A stretch of DNA of 64,000 nucleotides from positions 1 to 64,000 of the forward strand of contig NZ_UXAV01000042.1 in assembly GCF_900609045.1 (NCBI RefSeq). Reading direction: 5' to 3'. Numbering within the stretch: position 1 is the stretch's first letter; the number at the start of each line of letters is the position of its first letter. The position numbers and the translations under genes were made by a program. The DNA is from Filibacter tadaridae (GTDB lineage: Bacteria > Bacillota > Bacilli > Bacillales_A > Planococcaceae). Below the pieces are notes generated by a model. The model was not told the DNA's origin and made no database searches. It saw only the letters and a list, made by a program, of their open reading frames with translations. This document shows, piece by piece, positions 43,467 to 56,432 of this stretch.

Positions 43467-44397
43467 CGTAGGCGTGAATCGGAAAAAGCTGATGATTACA
43501 GGTGCGAACGGATTTACAGGCAGGCATGCTTGCACCTATTTTTCGGCAAAGGGATATAACGTAATTGCTGTTGTAAGAAATGAATTGGACACTGTTTCAT
43601 CAGACCGTATACAAATTGAACGATGCGATGTTACCGACAAAACCCAAGTGAATGTACTAATTGCGAAAACACGCCCCGATTTTCTTCTCCACTTGGCGGG
43701 ACAGAACCATGTTCAAAATTCCTGGGAAGATCCTCTATCTTCCTATGAATCGAATATCATGTCAACTGCGTACCTACTGGATGCGGTTCGTAACGAACAA
43801 AATGCTTGCCGAATTGTCGTCGTTGGCTCTGCGCTACAATTCAACCCCAATAATCTATCCACTTTACCGCACCCTTACAGTTTCAGTAAGACCTTACAGA
43901 TGTTAATGGCACAATCCTATGAAGCTCTATTTGGTATGAACGTCTTGATCGCAAAACCAACTAATTTAATTGGTCCTGGTTTATCAACCGGCGTATGTAC
44001 TGTGTTTGCAAATAGAGTTGCTCGAATGGAAATAGGCGACTGTGAAAAAATTCTAATGACCCATAATTTAAACGCCCAAAGGGACTTCTTGGACGTTAGA
44101 GATGCAGTCCATGCTTATGAAATTCTTTTGCAAACGGGGGAAAAAGGTCATATCTATACGGTTTCAACAGGGATTCCCCGTTATCTAAAAGAGATAACCA
44201 GACTTTACAGATCAATGACAACGGTGGAATTTGACATCATAACTGAAACAGATAATAAGGAAATACTTGAGCCCGTTTTGCCAACGCCTTTAGTTGGGTT
44301 GGGTTGGAAGCCTAAAATAGCATTCAACCAATCATTAAAGGATATTCTTGATGATCAACGGAGACGTTTAGCTAATCGTAAAGATGAATCTAGCTAG
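43459..44397 (+). CDS. NAD-dependent sugar reductase/epimerase (GDP-deoxymannose reductase-like)
   Basis: 312 residues from ATG 43459; the frame is open to 43444. Extended SDR with GANGFTGRH, LLHLAGQNHV and HPYSFSKTLQ carrying Y-x3-K. The substrate-binding part with NLIGPGLSTG and RDFLDVRDAVHAY resembles GDP-6-deoxy-D-mannose reductase and related dTDP/GDP-sugar enzymes. The specific sugar is not readable. Last gene of the glycan run. Confidence 0.84.
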   Translation: MDNVGVNRKKLMITGANGFTGRHACTYFSAKGYNVIAVVRNELDTVSSDRIQIERCDVTDKTQVNVLIAKTRPDFLLHLAGQNHVQNSWEDPLSSYESNIMSTAYLLDAVRNEQNACRIVVVGSALQFNPNNLSTLPHPYSFSKTLQMLMAQSYEALFGMNVLIAKPTNLIGPGLSTGVCTVFANRVARMEIGDCEKILMTHNLNAQRDFLDVRDAVHAYEILLQTGEKGHIYTVSTGIPRYLKEITRLYRSMTTVEFDIITETDNKEILEPVLPTPLVGLGWKPKIAFNQSLKDILDDQRRRLANRKDESS

Positions 44398-44531
44398 CCC
44401 ATCACATATTGGAGACCTGCGCGAGAAATTGCAAAGGTCTATTTTGTTTACGAGGAATCATCATCGTCTGTCTAGACAAAATCCAGGCAATACGAACCTG
44501 CTTTCTGTATAATGGACGGGAGGTGAAGGAC

Positions 44532-44957
44532 GTGTATATAAGCGAAAAAGAGATTGAAATCAGATATGCGGAAACAGACCAAATGGGTGTTGTTTATCAC
44601 GCGAACTATTTGGTGTGGATGGAAATTGGAAGGACAAGGCTTATTGAAGACCTTGGCTTCACGTATGCTGGCTTGGAGGCAGAGGGCTATTTGTCACCTG
44701 TGACCGACTTATCCATCCAATATAAGGCGGCGATGAAATACGGACAGAAAGCAACCGTCCGCACATGGGTTGAAAAGCACGGCAAGATTCGTACTACATA
44801 CGGCTACGAAATTGTACATGAGGATGGAAAAATTGCTGCAACGGCCACTTCAGAGCATGTAGTCGTAAAAAAAGAAAACTTCCGTCCTGTATCCCTTCGG
44901 AAAATAGACCCGGCATGGGACGCAAAGTATATGGAAATCCAGCGTGTGATGGACTGA
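44532..44957 (+). CDS. yneP: Hotdog-fold acyl-CoA thioesterase (YneP)
   Basis: 141 residues from GTG 44532, which has SD GGAGGTGAAGG; the frame is open to 44409 without support. 4HBT family: RYAETDQMGVVYHANYLVWMEIGR contains the catalytic aspartate and the YHANY motif. It hydrolyses acyl-CoA thioesters; the chain preference is unknown. The stop overlaps the ATG of the next gene by one base. Confidence 0.9.
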   Translation: MYISEKEIEIRYAETDQMGVVYHANYLVWMEIGRTRLIEDLGFTYAGLEAEGYLSPVTDLSIQYKAAMKYGQKATVRTWVEKHGKIRTTYGYEIVHEDGKIAATATSEHVVVKKENFRPVSLRKIDPAWDAKYMEIQRVMD

Positions 44958-45277
44958 TGGCTTTCGGTATCAAGCGAGAAGAACTGAACGCTTGGAAGGC
45001 GGCCGTTGGTAATAATAAAATCGGATTTCTAACACATTACTGGATTGATGAACGATTTCCGGGCTGCACTACAGTGACAAAGGTAGGTTGCGCAGATATC
45101 AAAAAGTTGGTCGAGTGGGGAAGACAATATGGCTTAAAGCAGGAATGGATTGATAAGCGGGGAGACTTTCCGCATTTTGATCTGTTTGGTAAACATGAAC
45201 GGGAGATTATGGAAAGGGAAGGATTGTCGAAACAGCTTGAACGATTCCATCCACATGAAAAAAGCGTGAAGCTTTAA
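44957..45277 (+). CDS. yneQ: Conserved hypothetical protein YneQ
   Basis: 106 residues from ATG 44957, which overlaps the yneP stop. Soluble, with conserved-looking GFLTHYWIDERFPGCTTVTKVGCADIKKL and HFDLFGKHEREIM segments. I know it only as the uncharacterised YneQ of Bacillales; order and coupling with yneP match. It ends in a terminator shared with the opposing gene. Confidence 0.8.
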   Translation: MAFGIKREELNAWKAAVGNNKIGFLTHYWIDERFPGCTTVTKVGCADIKKLVEWGRQYGLKQEWIDKRGDFPHFDLFGKHEREIMEREGLSKQLERFHPHEKSVKL

Positions 45278-45292
45278 ACCTTCACGCTTTTT
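45258..45292. terminator. Bidirectional terminator between yneQ and yneR
   Basis: AAAAAGCGTGAAG (45259-45271) / CTTCACGCTTTTT (45280-45292). It overlaps the last codons of both genes. Confidence 0.88.
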
Positions 45293-45575
45293 CGTATGTG
45301 TAAACAAGTTCGTCCAGCTCGGGGTTAACCGTAATATGCAAATCATGATCTAAGAAGTACCACTCATCGCGTTGTTCAATATAATATATAACGCCGTTAT
45401 GGACGACTTTGACAGCGGTCTCGTCAGGTTGTTCTTTCATAACACCTAGCGAGAAACCTTCATGGAGAGCACTTGACCCTCCATATCTTGCAAAGAACTT
45501 TATACAGTCACCCGTCTTTGCATCCATCTCTTCTTGGAACCAGGATTGTGCCTCATCTGATACGATAATTTTCAT
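45282..45575 (-). CDS. yneR: HesB/IscA-like protein YneR
   Basis: 97 residues. Fe-S-biogenesis-like A-type fold (HesB/YadR/YfhF) but without the three conserved cysteines of true A-type carriers: only one cysteine (GDCIKFFARYGG) is present, so it is a divergent family member of unknown function. Matches YneR of B. subtilis in size and position. Divergent from yneQ and close to plsY. Confidence 0.82.
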   Translation of the reverse strand: MKIIVSDEAQSWFQEEMDAKTGDCIKFFARYGGSSALHEGFSLGVMKEQPDETAVKVVHNGVIYYIEQRDEWYFLDHDLHITVNPELDELVYTYEKA

Positions 45576-45613
45576 CGATTACACCCGCCTTTAGGATTGT
45601 TGTTCTGAGTATA

Positions 45614-46216
45614 TTACAACCATGTCACTTTAGGCTCTGTTCCTGCCTTGATACGACCGATATTGGCACGGTGTCTGTAGAATATAAATGCACCGAACAA
45701 ACCGATCATGATAATCATATAATAATCGCCCGTCTGAAAGTAGTAAAAGATACTATACAGCAGGCCGACAATCGATACGAGCATCGAAGACAATGAAACC
45801 ATTTTTGATAATTTTAAGATGATGATGAATGCGATTAGCAAGAGAACAAAAGCGGGCCAGTTATAGCCAAGTAAAACGCCGCCGGATGTCGCGACAGCTT
45901 TCCCCCCTTTAAAACGTGCGAAAACGGGATACATATGTCCGATAACTGCCAGTGCGCCCGGAATGAGCGGATGGACGCCAACTGTTTCAAAAAACGGTAA
46001 TAGAAGCAGCAGAACAGCAGCTGTCCCTTTTAAAATATCTAAAAGAGTTACGGCCAGACCTGCTTTCTTACCAAGAACCCGAAATGTATTTGTTCCACCC
46101 AAGTTCCCACTGCCGTGTTCGCGGATATCCGTTTTATAAAATAATTTACCTATCCATAATGCGGATGGAATCGAGCCAAGTAAATAAGCGATGAGTAAAA
46201 GTAAGATAAGTTCCAT
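45614..46216 (-). CDS. plsY: Glycerol-3-phosphate acyltransferase PlsY
   Basis: 200 residues with five or six transmembrane helices. It acylates glycerol-3-phosphate at sn-1 with acyl-phosphate, the first step of phospholipid synthesis. The three family motifs are visible: LLGSIPSALWIGKLF, GSGNLGGTNTFRVLG and FKGGKAVATSGGVLLG. SD precedes ATG 46216 weakly. Same place as B. subtilis yneS, divergent from parE. Confidence 0.94.
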   Translation of the reverse strand: MELILLLLIAYLLGSIPSALWIGKLFYKTDIREHGSGNLGGTNTFRVLGKKAGLAVTLLDILKGTAAVLLLLLPFFETVGVHPLIPGALAVIGHMYPVFARFKGGKAVATSGGVLLGYNWPAFVLLLIAFIIILKLSKMVSLSSMLVSIVGLLYSIFYYFQTGDYYMIIMIGLFGAFIFYRHRANIGRIKAGTEPKVTWL

Positions 46217-50920
<4,704 letters not shown>

Positions 50921-50929
50921 GAAAATAAG

Positions 50930-50964
50930 TGAGTCACGGGTATAAAGCCCCGTGACTTTTTTTA
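50930..50964 (+). terminator. Terminator of the parEC operon
   Basis: AGTCACGGG/CCCGTGACT with a T7 run. Confidence 0.9.
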
Positions 50965-51016
50965 TTGTCTATCGTATACTAATTCGAAAATCGAAATAAA
51001 GAACGGGGACAGGGTC

Positions 51017-52237
51017 ATGTGGAGAAATCGGAACGTCTGGATAATTCTATCCGGGGAAATGATTGCAGGTTTGGGATTATGGACAGGAATCATCGGAAAC
51101 CTTGAGTTTTTACAGGAAAAGATTCCATCTGATTTTGTGAAGGCGCTAATTTTATCGGTTGGACTTCTTGCCGGAATTGTTGCGGGGCCTTTAGCTGGAA
51201 GGGTCATTGATCAATCCAAAAAGAAAACGATTTTATTATATTCAGGAGCGGGGCGGATGATTAGCGTCGTTTTCATGTTGATTGCGATTGCGACAGGTTC
51301 TATTTGGTGGATGATTGTCTTTATGGTCACTATTCAAGTTTCCGCAACATTTTATTTTCCAGCCTTGCAGTCGACCATACCACTCGTTGTAAAGGATGAC
51401 GATCTGTTGACGATGAATGGCTTGCATATGAATGTCGCGACGATTGCACGGGTCGCTGGTACGGCGCTTGCTGGTATCATGCTCGTATACTGGTCACTTG
51501 CATCCTTGTATTGGATTTCAATGCTCGCTTATGGAGGACTTCTTATTTTTACCATGATGATTCGTATTGATGAAGAACAGGGTAGGGAGGCCAAGGTGAA
51601 AAGTGTTGGCAGTAAAGGTGGATTCATGGAAGTTTTCCCTGTGTTGAAGGAATATCCTGCCGTGGGTATGACGCTTATTATGACGATGGTTCCGCTTTTA
51701 TTCCTGGGATCTTTCAATTTACTTGTTATTAATATTAGTGAAATTCAAGACTCAGCATCTATAAAAGGACTTATTTATTCATTTGAAGGCATTGCATTCA
51801 TGATTGGCGCATTGGTAGTAAAAGTTATTTCGAAGAAGTGGAAAACAACTACCATTTTATTTTTCTTTGCATCTATGTTGGCGGTTGCAGAATTTATGCT
51901 GTACTTTGCACAAAATACAGTTATCACATTGGCCGCGTTTGCGCTTTTGGGATTCACTTTAGGATGTTTTTTCCCAACAGCAATGGTGATTTTTCAGAAA
52001 CAAATGCCAAAAGAGTATCACGGACGATTTTTCTCATTCAGAAATATGTTGGAACGAATCATGTTCCAGGTTGTATTATTAACAGCGGGTGCATTTTTGG
52101 ATATTATCGGGTTGCAATCGATGATGATTATATTCGGAATGATAAGCCTAAGTTTGACAGCATTGTTTTTCTTTCAAATGAAACAAAGAAATATTAGCTT
52201 GGAACAACCTATAAAAGCTGCCGCAGAAAGTATTTGA
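51017..52237 (+). CDS. MFS transporter
   Basis: 406 residues with about twelve transmembrane segments. Major facilitator of the enterobactin/multidrug exporter-like type (similar in outline to Bacillus YfmI/YxiO-type or macrolide-efflux-like proteins): the loop 2-3 motif appears as GPLAGRVIDQSKKKTILLYSGAGRM (motif A variant). The substrate is unknown. SD is GGGGACAGGG before ATG 51017. A terminator overlaps its end. Confidence 0.85.
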   Translation: MWRNRNVWIILSGEMIAGLGLWTGIIGNLEFLQEKIPSDFVKALILSVGLLAGIVAGPLAGRVIDQSKKKTILLYSGAGRMISVVFMLIAIATGSIWWMIVFMVTIQVSATFYFPALQSTIPLVVKDDDLLTMNGLHMNVATIARVAGTALAGIMLVYWSLASLYWISMLAYGGLLIFTMMIRIDEEQGREAKVKSVGSKGGFMEVFPVLKEYPAVGMTLIMTMVPLLFLGSFNLLVINISEIQDSASIKGLIYSFEGIAFMIGALVVKVISKKWKTTTILFFFASMLAVAEFMLYFAQNTVITLAAFALLGFTLGCFFPTAMVIFQKQMPKEYHGRFFSFRNMLERIMFQVVLLTAGAFLDIIGLQSMMIIFGMISLSLTALFFFQMKQRNISLEQPIKAAAESI

Positions 52238-52253
52238 CTTTTTGCGGCTTTTT
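52212..52253 (+). terminator. Terminator of the MFS gene
   Basis: AAAAGCTGCCGCAGAAAGT pairs with ACTTTTTGCGGCTTTT imperfectly, with a T-run; the left arm is inside the last codons. Confidence 0.75.
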
Positions 52254-52337
52254 CTGTTTTATCTCACTGTTTCAAGTATACTTATCGAATGAAACGTAGC
52301 TTCTCATATTTTATATTATGTAAACCTAAATATTTTT

Positions 52338-52376
52338 AAAGGAAAAGGGGTCGTTTGATAACTACCCCTTTTGTTT
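52338..52376. terminator. Hairpin in the gene-poor interval, possible end of the decayed gene
   Basis: AAAAGGGGT (52343-52351) and ACCCCTTTT (52364-52372) pair, with T-rich flanks on both strands. It lies 50 bases beyond the last codon of the pseudogene on the minus strand. Confidence 0.6.
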
Positions 52377-52428
52377 GCTATGAGATTAAATGCTTCACCG
52401 CTGGATGCTTTCTTTGTATTGATTATTT

Positions 52429-52751
52429 TTATTCGGCGTCAATCAGCTGCACACTGTACTCAACGATATCTTTGATAATTAGCTTGTTCCGTTTAACAAA
52501 TTTTTTTACAAGAGCTAATCACTCATAAGTTGTCTTATATTGAATATGATTTTTAGACCTTGAATCTTTACTGTATAAAATAACCTCTTGTTTCAAAACT
52601 TTTTCTAATTTATTCCCTATCAGATGATTAATTATACAAACGTGTGTTTCGTCCGTCTTAATTTCCGTATTTAAATAGATCTCTTTTTCGAATAAACCCT
52701 TATTCTATCTATAGTATATTCAAAAATGCCCTTTTTCCGAGTGATGAACAT
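52429..52751 (-). pseudogene. Decayed small gene with LexA-like box at its start
   Basis: ATG 52751 (AAGGGA just upstream) opens a frame MFITRKKGIFEYTIDRIR..., which stops after 26 codons. From about 52704 the next frame is open for 61 codons (KGLFEKEIYLNTEIKTDETH...), reaches TGA at 52521-52519, then continues in the same frame for 29 codons (LVKKFVKRNKLIIKDIVEY...) to TAA 52429. One frameshift and one stop would restore a protein of about 107 residues. I recognise no family. A perfect GAAC-N4-GTTC palindrome overlaps the start codon. Confidence 0.5.
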
Positions 52752-52757
52752 TTGTTC
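52746..52757 (-). promoter_or_regulatory. LexA-type palindrome at the start of the decayed gene
   Basis: GAAC-ATTT-GTTC; read on the minus strand it is GGAACAAATGTTCA, which shares 13 of 14 bases with the uvrX box. It overlaps the candidate ATG. Confidence 0.5.
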
Positions 52758-52843
52758 CCTTTTTAAGACAACCCTCCTTTTTATGCACATGAAGTGAAAT
52801 ACATAGGTAACATTCATCCTTTTCATCTACTCAAATTTCCTTT

Positions 52844-53935
52844 TTAACTATCCAAACAGTCTTTGGGTATCCATCCCACTTCGCCATTATTCCTTTTTAC
52901 AAGCGTATAGCCCGCACAGTCACCATCAACAACCCTAACTTTTTCGGCCTGTGTTACGGATAAGAAAGTTGTACTAAGGTCATTTTTAGAACGCGTCTGT
53001 CCATCCTCGACAATCAGATATTCATTTTTGATCCATTGCTGTAAACCAAGTTTACTATTTTCACAAAGTGTAAAGTATTCTTCCTGCTTTATTATTTTCA
53101 TGTCGTAGTTCGGATATGTCACGGTTCCGATTCTGTTAGATGAATCCATATAGTCTTTTTGAATCGTGGTTTCTATTAGTAGATCATCAACATATGTAAA
53201 TGAATATGTATTATTTTCAAAAATTAGGGCATTCAATTGTCCATCTATTTTAATTTGATTTCCACCGTCTAACGAGATAACTTTTTTGTCTAAGTCAATT
53301 AGTGGATTATTTGAACTGACCTTGTTTGATCGATAATTAACGGCTGGCCAGTGACCTACAATAACGGTTTTGTTTGCTTGGTGTTCATTTTCGTAAAATG
53401 CAGGTGCGGATAATGCAAATGCTTCTTCCGTTCGGTGCCAATTTCCGATATTTTCAATCCCTGCATGAATGATAATGAAATTATCTGTTTCATAAGCGAC
53501 TGGTAGTGATTCAAGCCATTCCAGTTCTTCATGAAAATAGTGGCGATAAAACTCGGCTAATGCTTGCAAATCGGAGAAGTCTTCAAGTGATTTACCGTGC
53601 ATCGATAGCATTTCATTTAATATGGAGTTCTTCTGTCTGTTCATGTATGGAATGATTCCCTCAATCCCGTTAAAAACTGGTCGATAAAGAACATCACAAT
53701 TCCCTTTTGTTACATAGACATTAATTGATTTCTTAGAAAGATACCGTACATAATTGACCACTTCTAAACTTTTGGGTCCTTTTTCGCAAAGATCCCCATT
53801 GATAAATAGATAATCATCTTCTGTATACTTTAATTTACTCAATAGCTTTTTTAAAAGCATCAGATTTGCATGTATATCCGAAATAACGATTGATCTTTTT
53901 GTTTTATCTAGCTGTAGCTGCCGTACTTCAATCAT
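52844..53935 (-). CDS. Calcineurin-like metallophosphatase with C-terminal SH3-like segment
   Basis: 363 residues. PPP-type phosphoesterase motifs in order: SDIHANL, NGDLCEKGP, TKGNCD (cysteine where GNHD is usual), HAG near 150 and GHWP near 200. Residues 320-363 (VTQAEKVRVVDGDCAGYTLVKRNNGEVGWIPKDCL) look like a small SH3-like domain fused to the C-terminus. It probably dephosphorylates proteins or small molecules; the target is unknown. SD GGAATGATTG-like sequence is poor. Stands alone, with the ehu terminator upstream. Confidence 0.82.
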   Translation of the reverse strand: MIEVRQLQLDKTKRSIVISDIHANLMLLKKLLSKLKYTEDDYLFINGDLCEKGPKSLEVVNYVRYLSKKSINVYVTKGNCDVLYRPVFNGIEGIIPYMNRQKNSILNEMLSMHGKSLEDFSDLQALAEFYRHYFHEELEWLESLPVAYETDNFIIIHAGIENIGNWHRTEEAFALSAPAFYENEHQANKTVIVGHWPAVNYRSNKVSSNNPLIDLDKKVISLDGGNQIKIDGQLNALIFENNTYSFTYVDDLLIETTIQKDYMDSSNRIGTVTYPNYDMKIIKQEEYFTLCENSKLGLQQWIKNEYLIVEDGQTRSKNDLSTTFLSVTQAEKVRVVDGDCAGYTLVKRNNGEVGWIPKDCLDS

Positions 53936-54087
53936 TCCCTCAACTCCACTCTCTTCATGCCAATTTCACATAGTTTTTTAATGGATTATTATTGTTATGC
54001 AGTCTATTATAACAAAGGCCCCCCCCTTTTAACTAAAACTCATTCGACCAGTCCTTGAATTATAGCAAAATAAATTTATCATTAATT

Positions 54088-54138
54088 AAAAATAGTTCCT
54101 TGCAGTGCTAAAAAAGTAGCACTGCAAGGAACTATTAA
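54088..54138 (-). terminator. Perfect 19-bp terminator of the ehu operon
   Basis: AATAGTTCCTTGCAGTGCT (54091-54109) and its exact complement (54118-54136) with an 8-base loop and a T-run on the minus strand. Confidence 0.92.
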
Positions 54139-54214
54139 ACCGCTTTCATTAATCCAGGCCGTTTACTTTAACCTACTATGAAAGAGACCAAGTGCCATCA
54201 ATCAAAGGAAACGA

Positions 54215-54988
54215 TTAACGTTTGTTAAAACGTGCTAGGAAATCTTGTAGTCGTTCACTTTTAGGGTTTACCAACAGTTCTGAGGGCGGTCCTTCTTCCT
54301 CGATGACACCTTCATTTAGAAATAAAATCCGGTCGGCAATATCAAGTGCGAAGTCCATTTCATGTGTGACTAAAATCATTGCCATTTCACCTTCTTTTGC
54401 TAGGTCACGGATCACTTCCAGAACCTCTCCAACAAGTTCCGGATCAAGCGCGGAGGTTACTTCATCAAATAGCATTACTTTTGGCTTCATCATAAGAGCA
54501 CGAGCCATCGCCACCCTTTGTTTTTGCCCTCCCGATAACTGCGCTGGGTAGAGATTGATTTTATCGCCAAGTCCTACTTTTTCAAGCATTTCAACCGCTT
54601 GAATTTTAACTTCCTTTTTGTCGTTCTTCTTCGCAAGTGCAGGAGCTAGCATGCAGTTTTCTACAATCGTCATATGCGGGAATAGGTTAAAGTGTTGGAA
54701 CACCATACCGATATCTCCTCGAATTGCATGTAAATGTTTATCATCGGAAGGCACTAATTGTCCTTTTTTCTCCATCTGCCATAAGTTTTCCCCGTTCACT
54801 AAAATTGTTCCTGATGTCGGTTGTTCTAATGTCATAAGCATACGGATAATGGTCGTTTTACCTGATCCACTAGGACCAATCAATGCGACCTTTTCACCAG
54901 GTTTGATGTCAAGATTGATGCCCTTTAATACGTCGACATCACCAAATGATTTGTGTATTTTTGAATAGTTAACGATAGGTTTTCCCAT
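54215..54988 (-). CDS. ehuA: Ectoine/hydroxyectoine ABC importer, ATP-binding protein
   Basis: 257 residues. Polar-amino-acid type ATPase: Walker A GPSGSGKTT, Q-loop QHFNLFPH, signature LSGGQKQR, Walker B VMLFDEVTSALDPE, H-loop VTHE. It energises the two permeases encoded upstream. Assignment to ectoine uptake comes from the solute-binding protein of the same operon. Last gene of ehuBCDA. Confidence 0.88.
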   Translation of the reverse strand: MGKPIVNYSKIHKSFGDVDVLKGINLDIKPGEKVALIGPSGSGKTTIIRMLMTLEQPTSGTILVNGENLWQMEKKGQLVPSDDKHLHAIRGDIGMVFQHFNLFPHMTIVENCMLAPALAKKNDKKEVKIQAVEMLEKVGLGDKINLYPAQLSGGQKQRVAMARALMMKPKVMLFDEVTSALDPELVGEVLEVIRDLAKEGEMAMILVTHEMDFALDIADRILFLNEGVIEEEGPPSELLVNPKSERLQDFLARFNKR

Positions 54989-55009
54989 AATCGAATTCTC
55001 CTTAAATAG

Positions 55010-55699
55010 TCACAGTGTCGAAATTGTTTTTTTATCAAAACGCCGATTATACTTTTTCTCTAATTTGCTGATGAGTAATGCAGATGGATAGCTAAGCAGC
55101 AAGAAGAATAGTGCAACAACCGTCAACGGTTCAACGTACTTCCAGTGTTGTGCACCATAATCATTCGCCATGTGCAGCATTGCAACAACTCCAATAGTGG
55201 AGGCGAGTGGAACCTCCTTAAACATAATGATTAAGTAATTTCCAAGCATTGGAATGGTAGGTGGAATAGCTTGTGGCAAAATGATTTTTAGCCATTTCTG
55301 TTTTGTTGACAGATTTAATGCTGTCGAAGCCTCCCATTGCCCTTTATCAACAGACTCTATGCCAGAACGATAGACTTCTGACAGATAGGTACTAAAGTGC
55401 AACCCTAGCCCTAGAATCGCCGCCACAAACGGATTCAATGTTACACCTACAACAGGCACCATCGGCCATGCGTAAAAGATGAAAAACAATTGGACTAATG
55501 GTGGTGTCGAGCGAATAAATTCTGCAATCCATCGGAAAATCCAACTAATTGTTTTTGAAGGTATACGAGCAACAAACACCCAAAAGAACCCAAAAATCAT
55601 TGCGAAAAGATAGCAAGCGATTGTTAAACCAATCGTAATCCAAAGACCTTTGAAAATAAGTGGAATGACTTCAAAAAATACGCCCCAATCCCATGTCAT
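55010..55699 (-). CDS. ehuD: Ectoine/hydroxyectoine ABC importer permease
   Basis: 229 residues, five transmembrane helices, HisM/GlnP-type permease with the EAA loop EASTALNLSTKQKWLKIILPQAIP (residues about 120-145), which contacts EhuA. Overlaps the upstream permease gene by 4 bases. Confidence 0.87.
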   Translation of the reverse strand: MTWDWGVFFEVIPLIFKGLWITIGLTIACYLFAMIFGFFWVFVARIPSKTISWIFRWIAEFIRSTPPLVQLFFIFYAWPMVPVVGVTLNPFVAAILGLGLHFSTYLSEVYRSGIESVDKGQWEASTALNLSTKQKWLKIILPQAIPPTIPMLGNYLIIMFKEVPLASTIGVVAMLHMANDYGAQHWKYVEPLTVVALFFLLLSYPSALLISKLEKKYNRRFDKKTISTL

Positions 55700-56358
55700 T
55701 CTTGGGCCACCCCTTTCTTAGAAAAGACTTCCATCTTCCTTGTGAAAGCGATGAGTGGCAACGCAAGTACGAAATAGAAGACAAGGATCAGCATATAGAC
55801 TGTAGGTGCTTCAGACAAATGCGTACTGCGATAAATATTTCCGTAATACAACAGATCTGTTAGCCCTATCAAAGAAACAAGTGATGTTGCCTTCAAGATT
55901 TGTATTAAATAATTTCCATACTCAGGGAGCATCATCCGGATTGCTTGTGGAATAATTATATGCCGCATGCGTTGGAATTTCGTCAAGTTCAAAGCAACTG
56001 ATGCCTCTGTCTGGCCATGTGAGACCGATAGGATTGAACTACGGACAATTTCGGACATATATGCTCCGTAGTTCAATGAAATTGCGATGACAGCTGTCCA
56101 AATATCACTACCAAGATGGATATTAAATAACCCTGGCAACGCATAAGAAAACCAGAAAAGTTGTATGATGAGCGAAGTTCCTCTGAATATCTCAACATAT
56201 ACGCCAGTAAACTTGTTTAGTAAGACATTGCTGGATACTCTTGACAACCCCGCAACAAATGCAATCAATGTTGAAATGACGATTGAAACAGCTAATACGA
56301 TTAACGTTATTTTGATTCCCTTCAAAAGTAAGAGGGAAATATCCATTATGGAATTCAT
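55696..56358 (-). CDS. ehuC: Ectoine/hydroxyectoine ABC importer permease
   Basis: 220 residues, five transmembrane helices, HisM/GlnP-type permease with EAA loop EASVALNLTKFQRMRHIIIPQAIR. The N-terminus begins in the periplasm-like side with a hydrophobic MDISLLLLKGIKITL helix. Forms a heterodimeric channel with EhuD. Confidence 0.87.
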   Translation of the reverse strand: MNSIMDISLLLLKGIKITLIVLAVSIVISTLIAFVAGLSRVSSNVLLNKFTGVYVEIFRGTSLIIQLFWFSYALPGLFNIHLGSDIWTAVIAISLNYGAYMSEIVRSSILSVSHGQTEASVALNLTKFQRMRHIIIPQAIRMMLPEYGNYLIQILKATSLVSLIGLTDLLYYGNIYRSTHLSEAPTVYMLILVFYFVLALPLIAFTRKMEVFSKKGVAQE

Positions 56359-56432
56359 AAAACATCTCCATTATTCGCTTTTGTGACAAGAAAAAGGTCA
56401 TACCTGAAAAGAAGGTGTGACCTAAAAAATGA

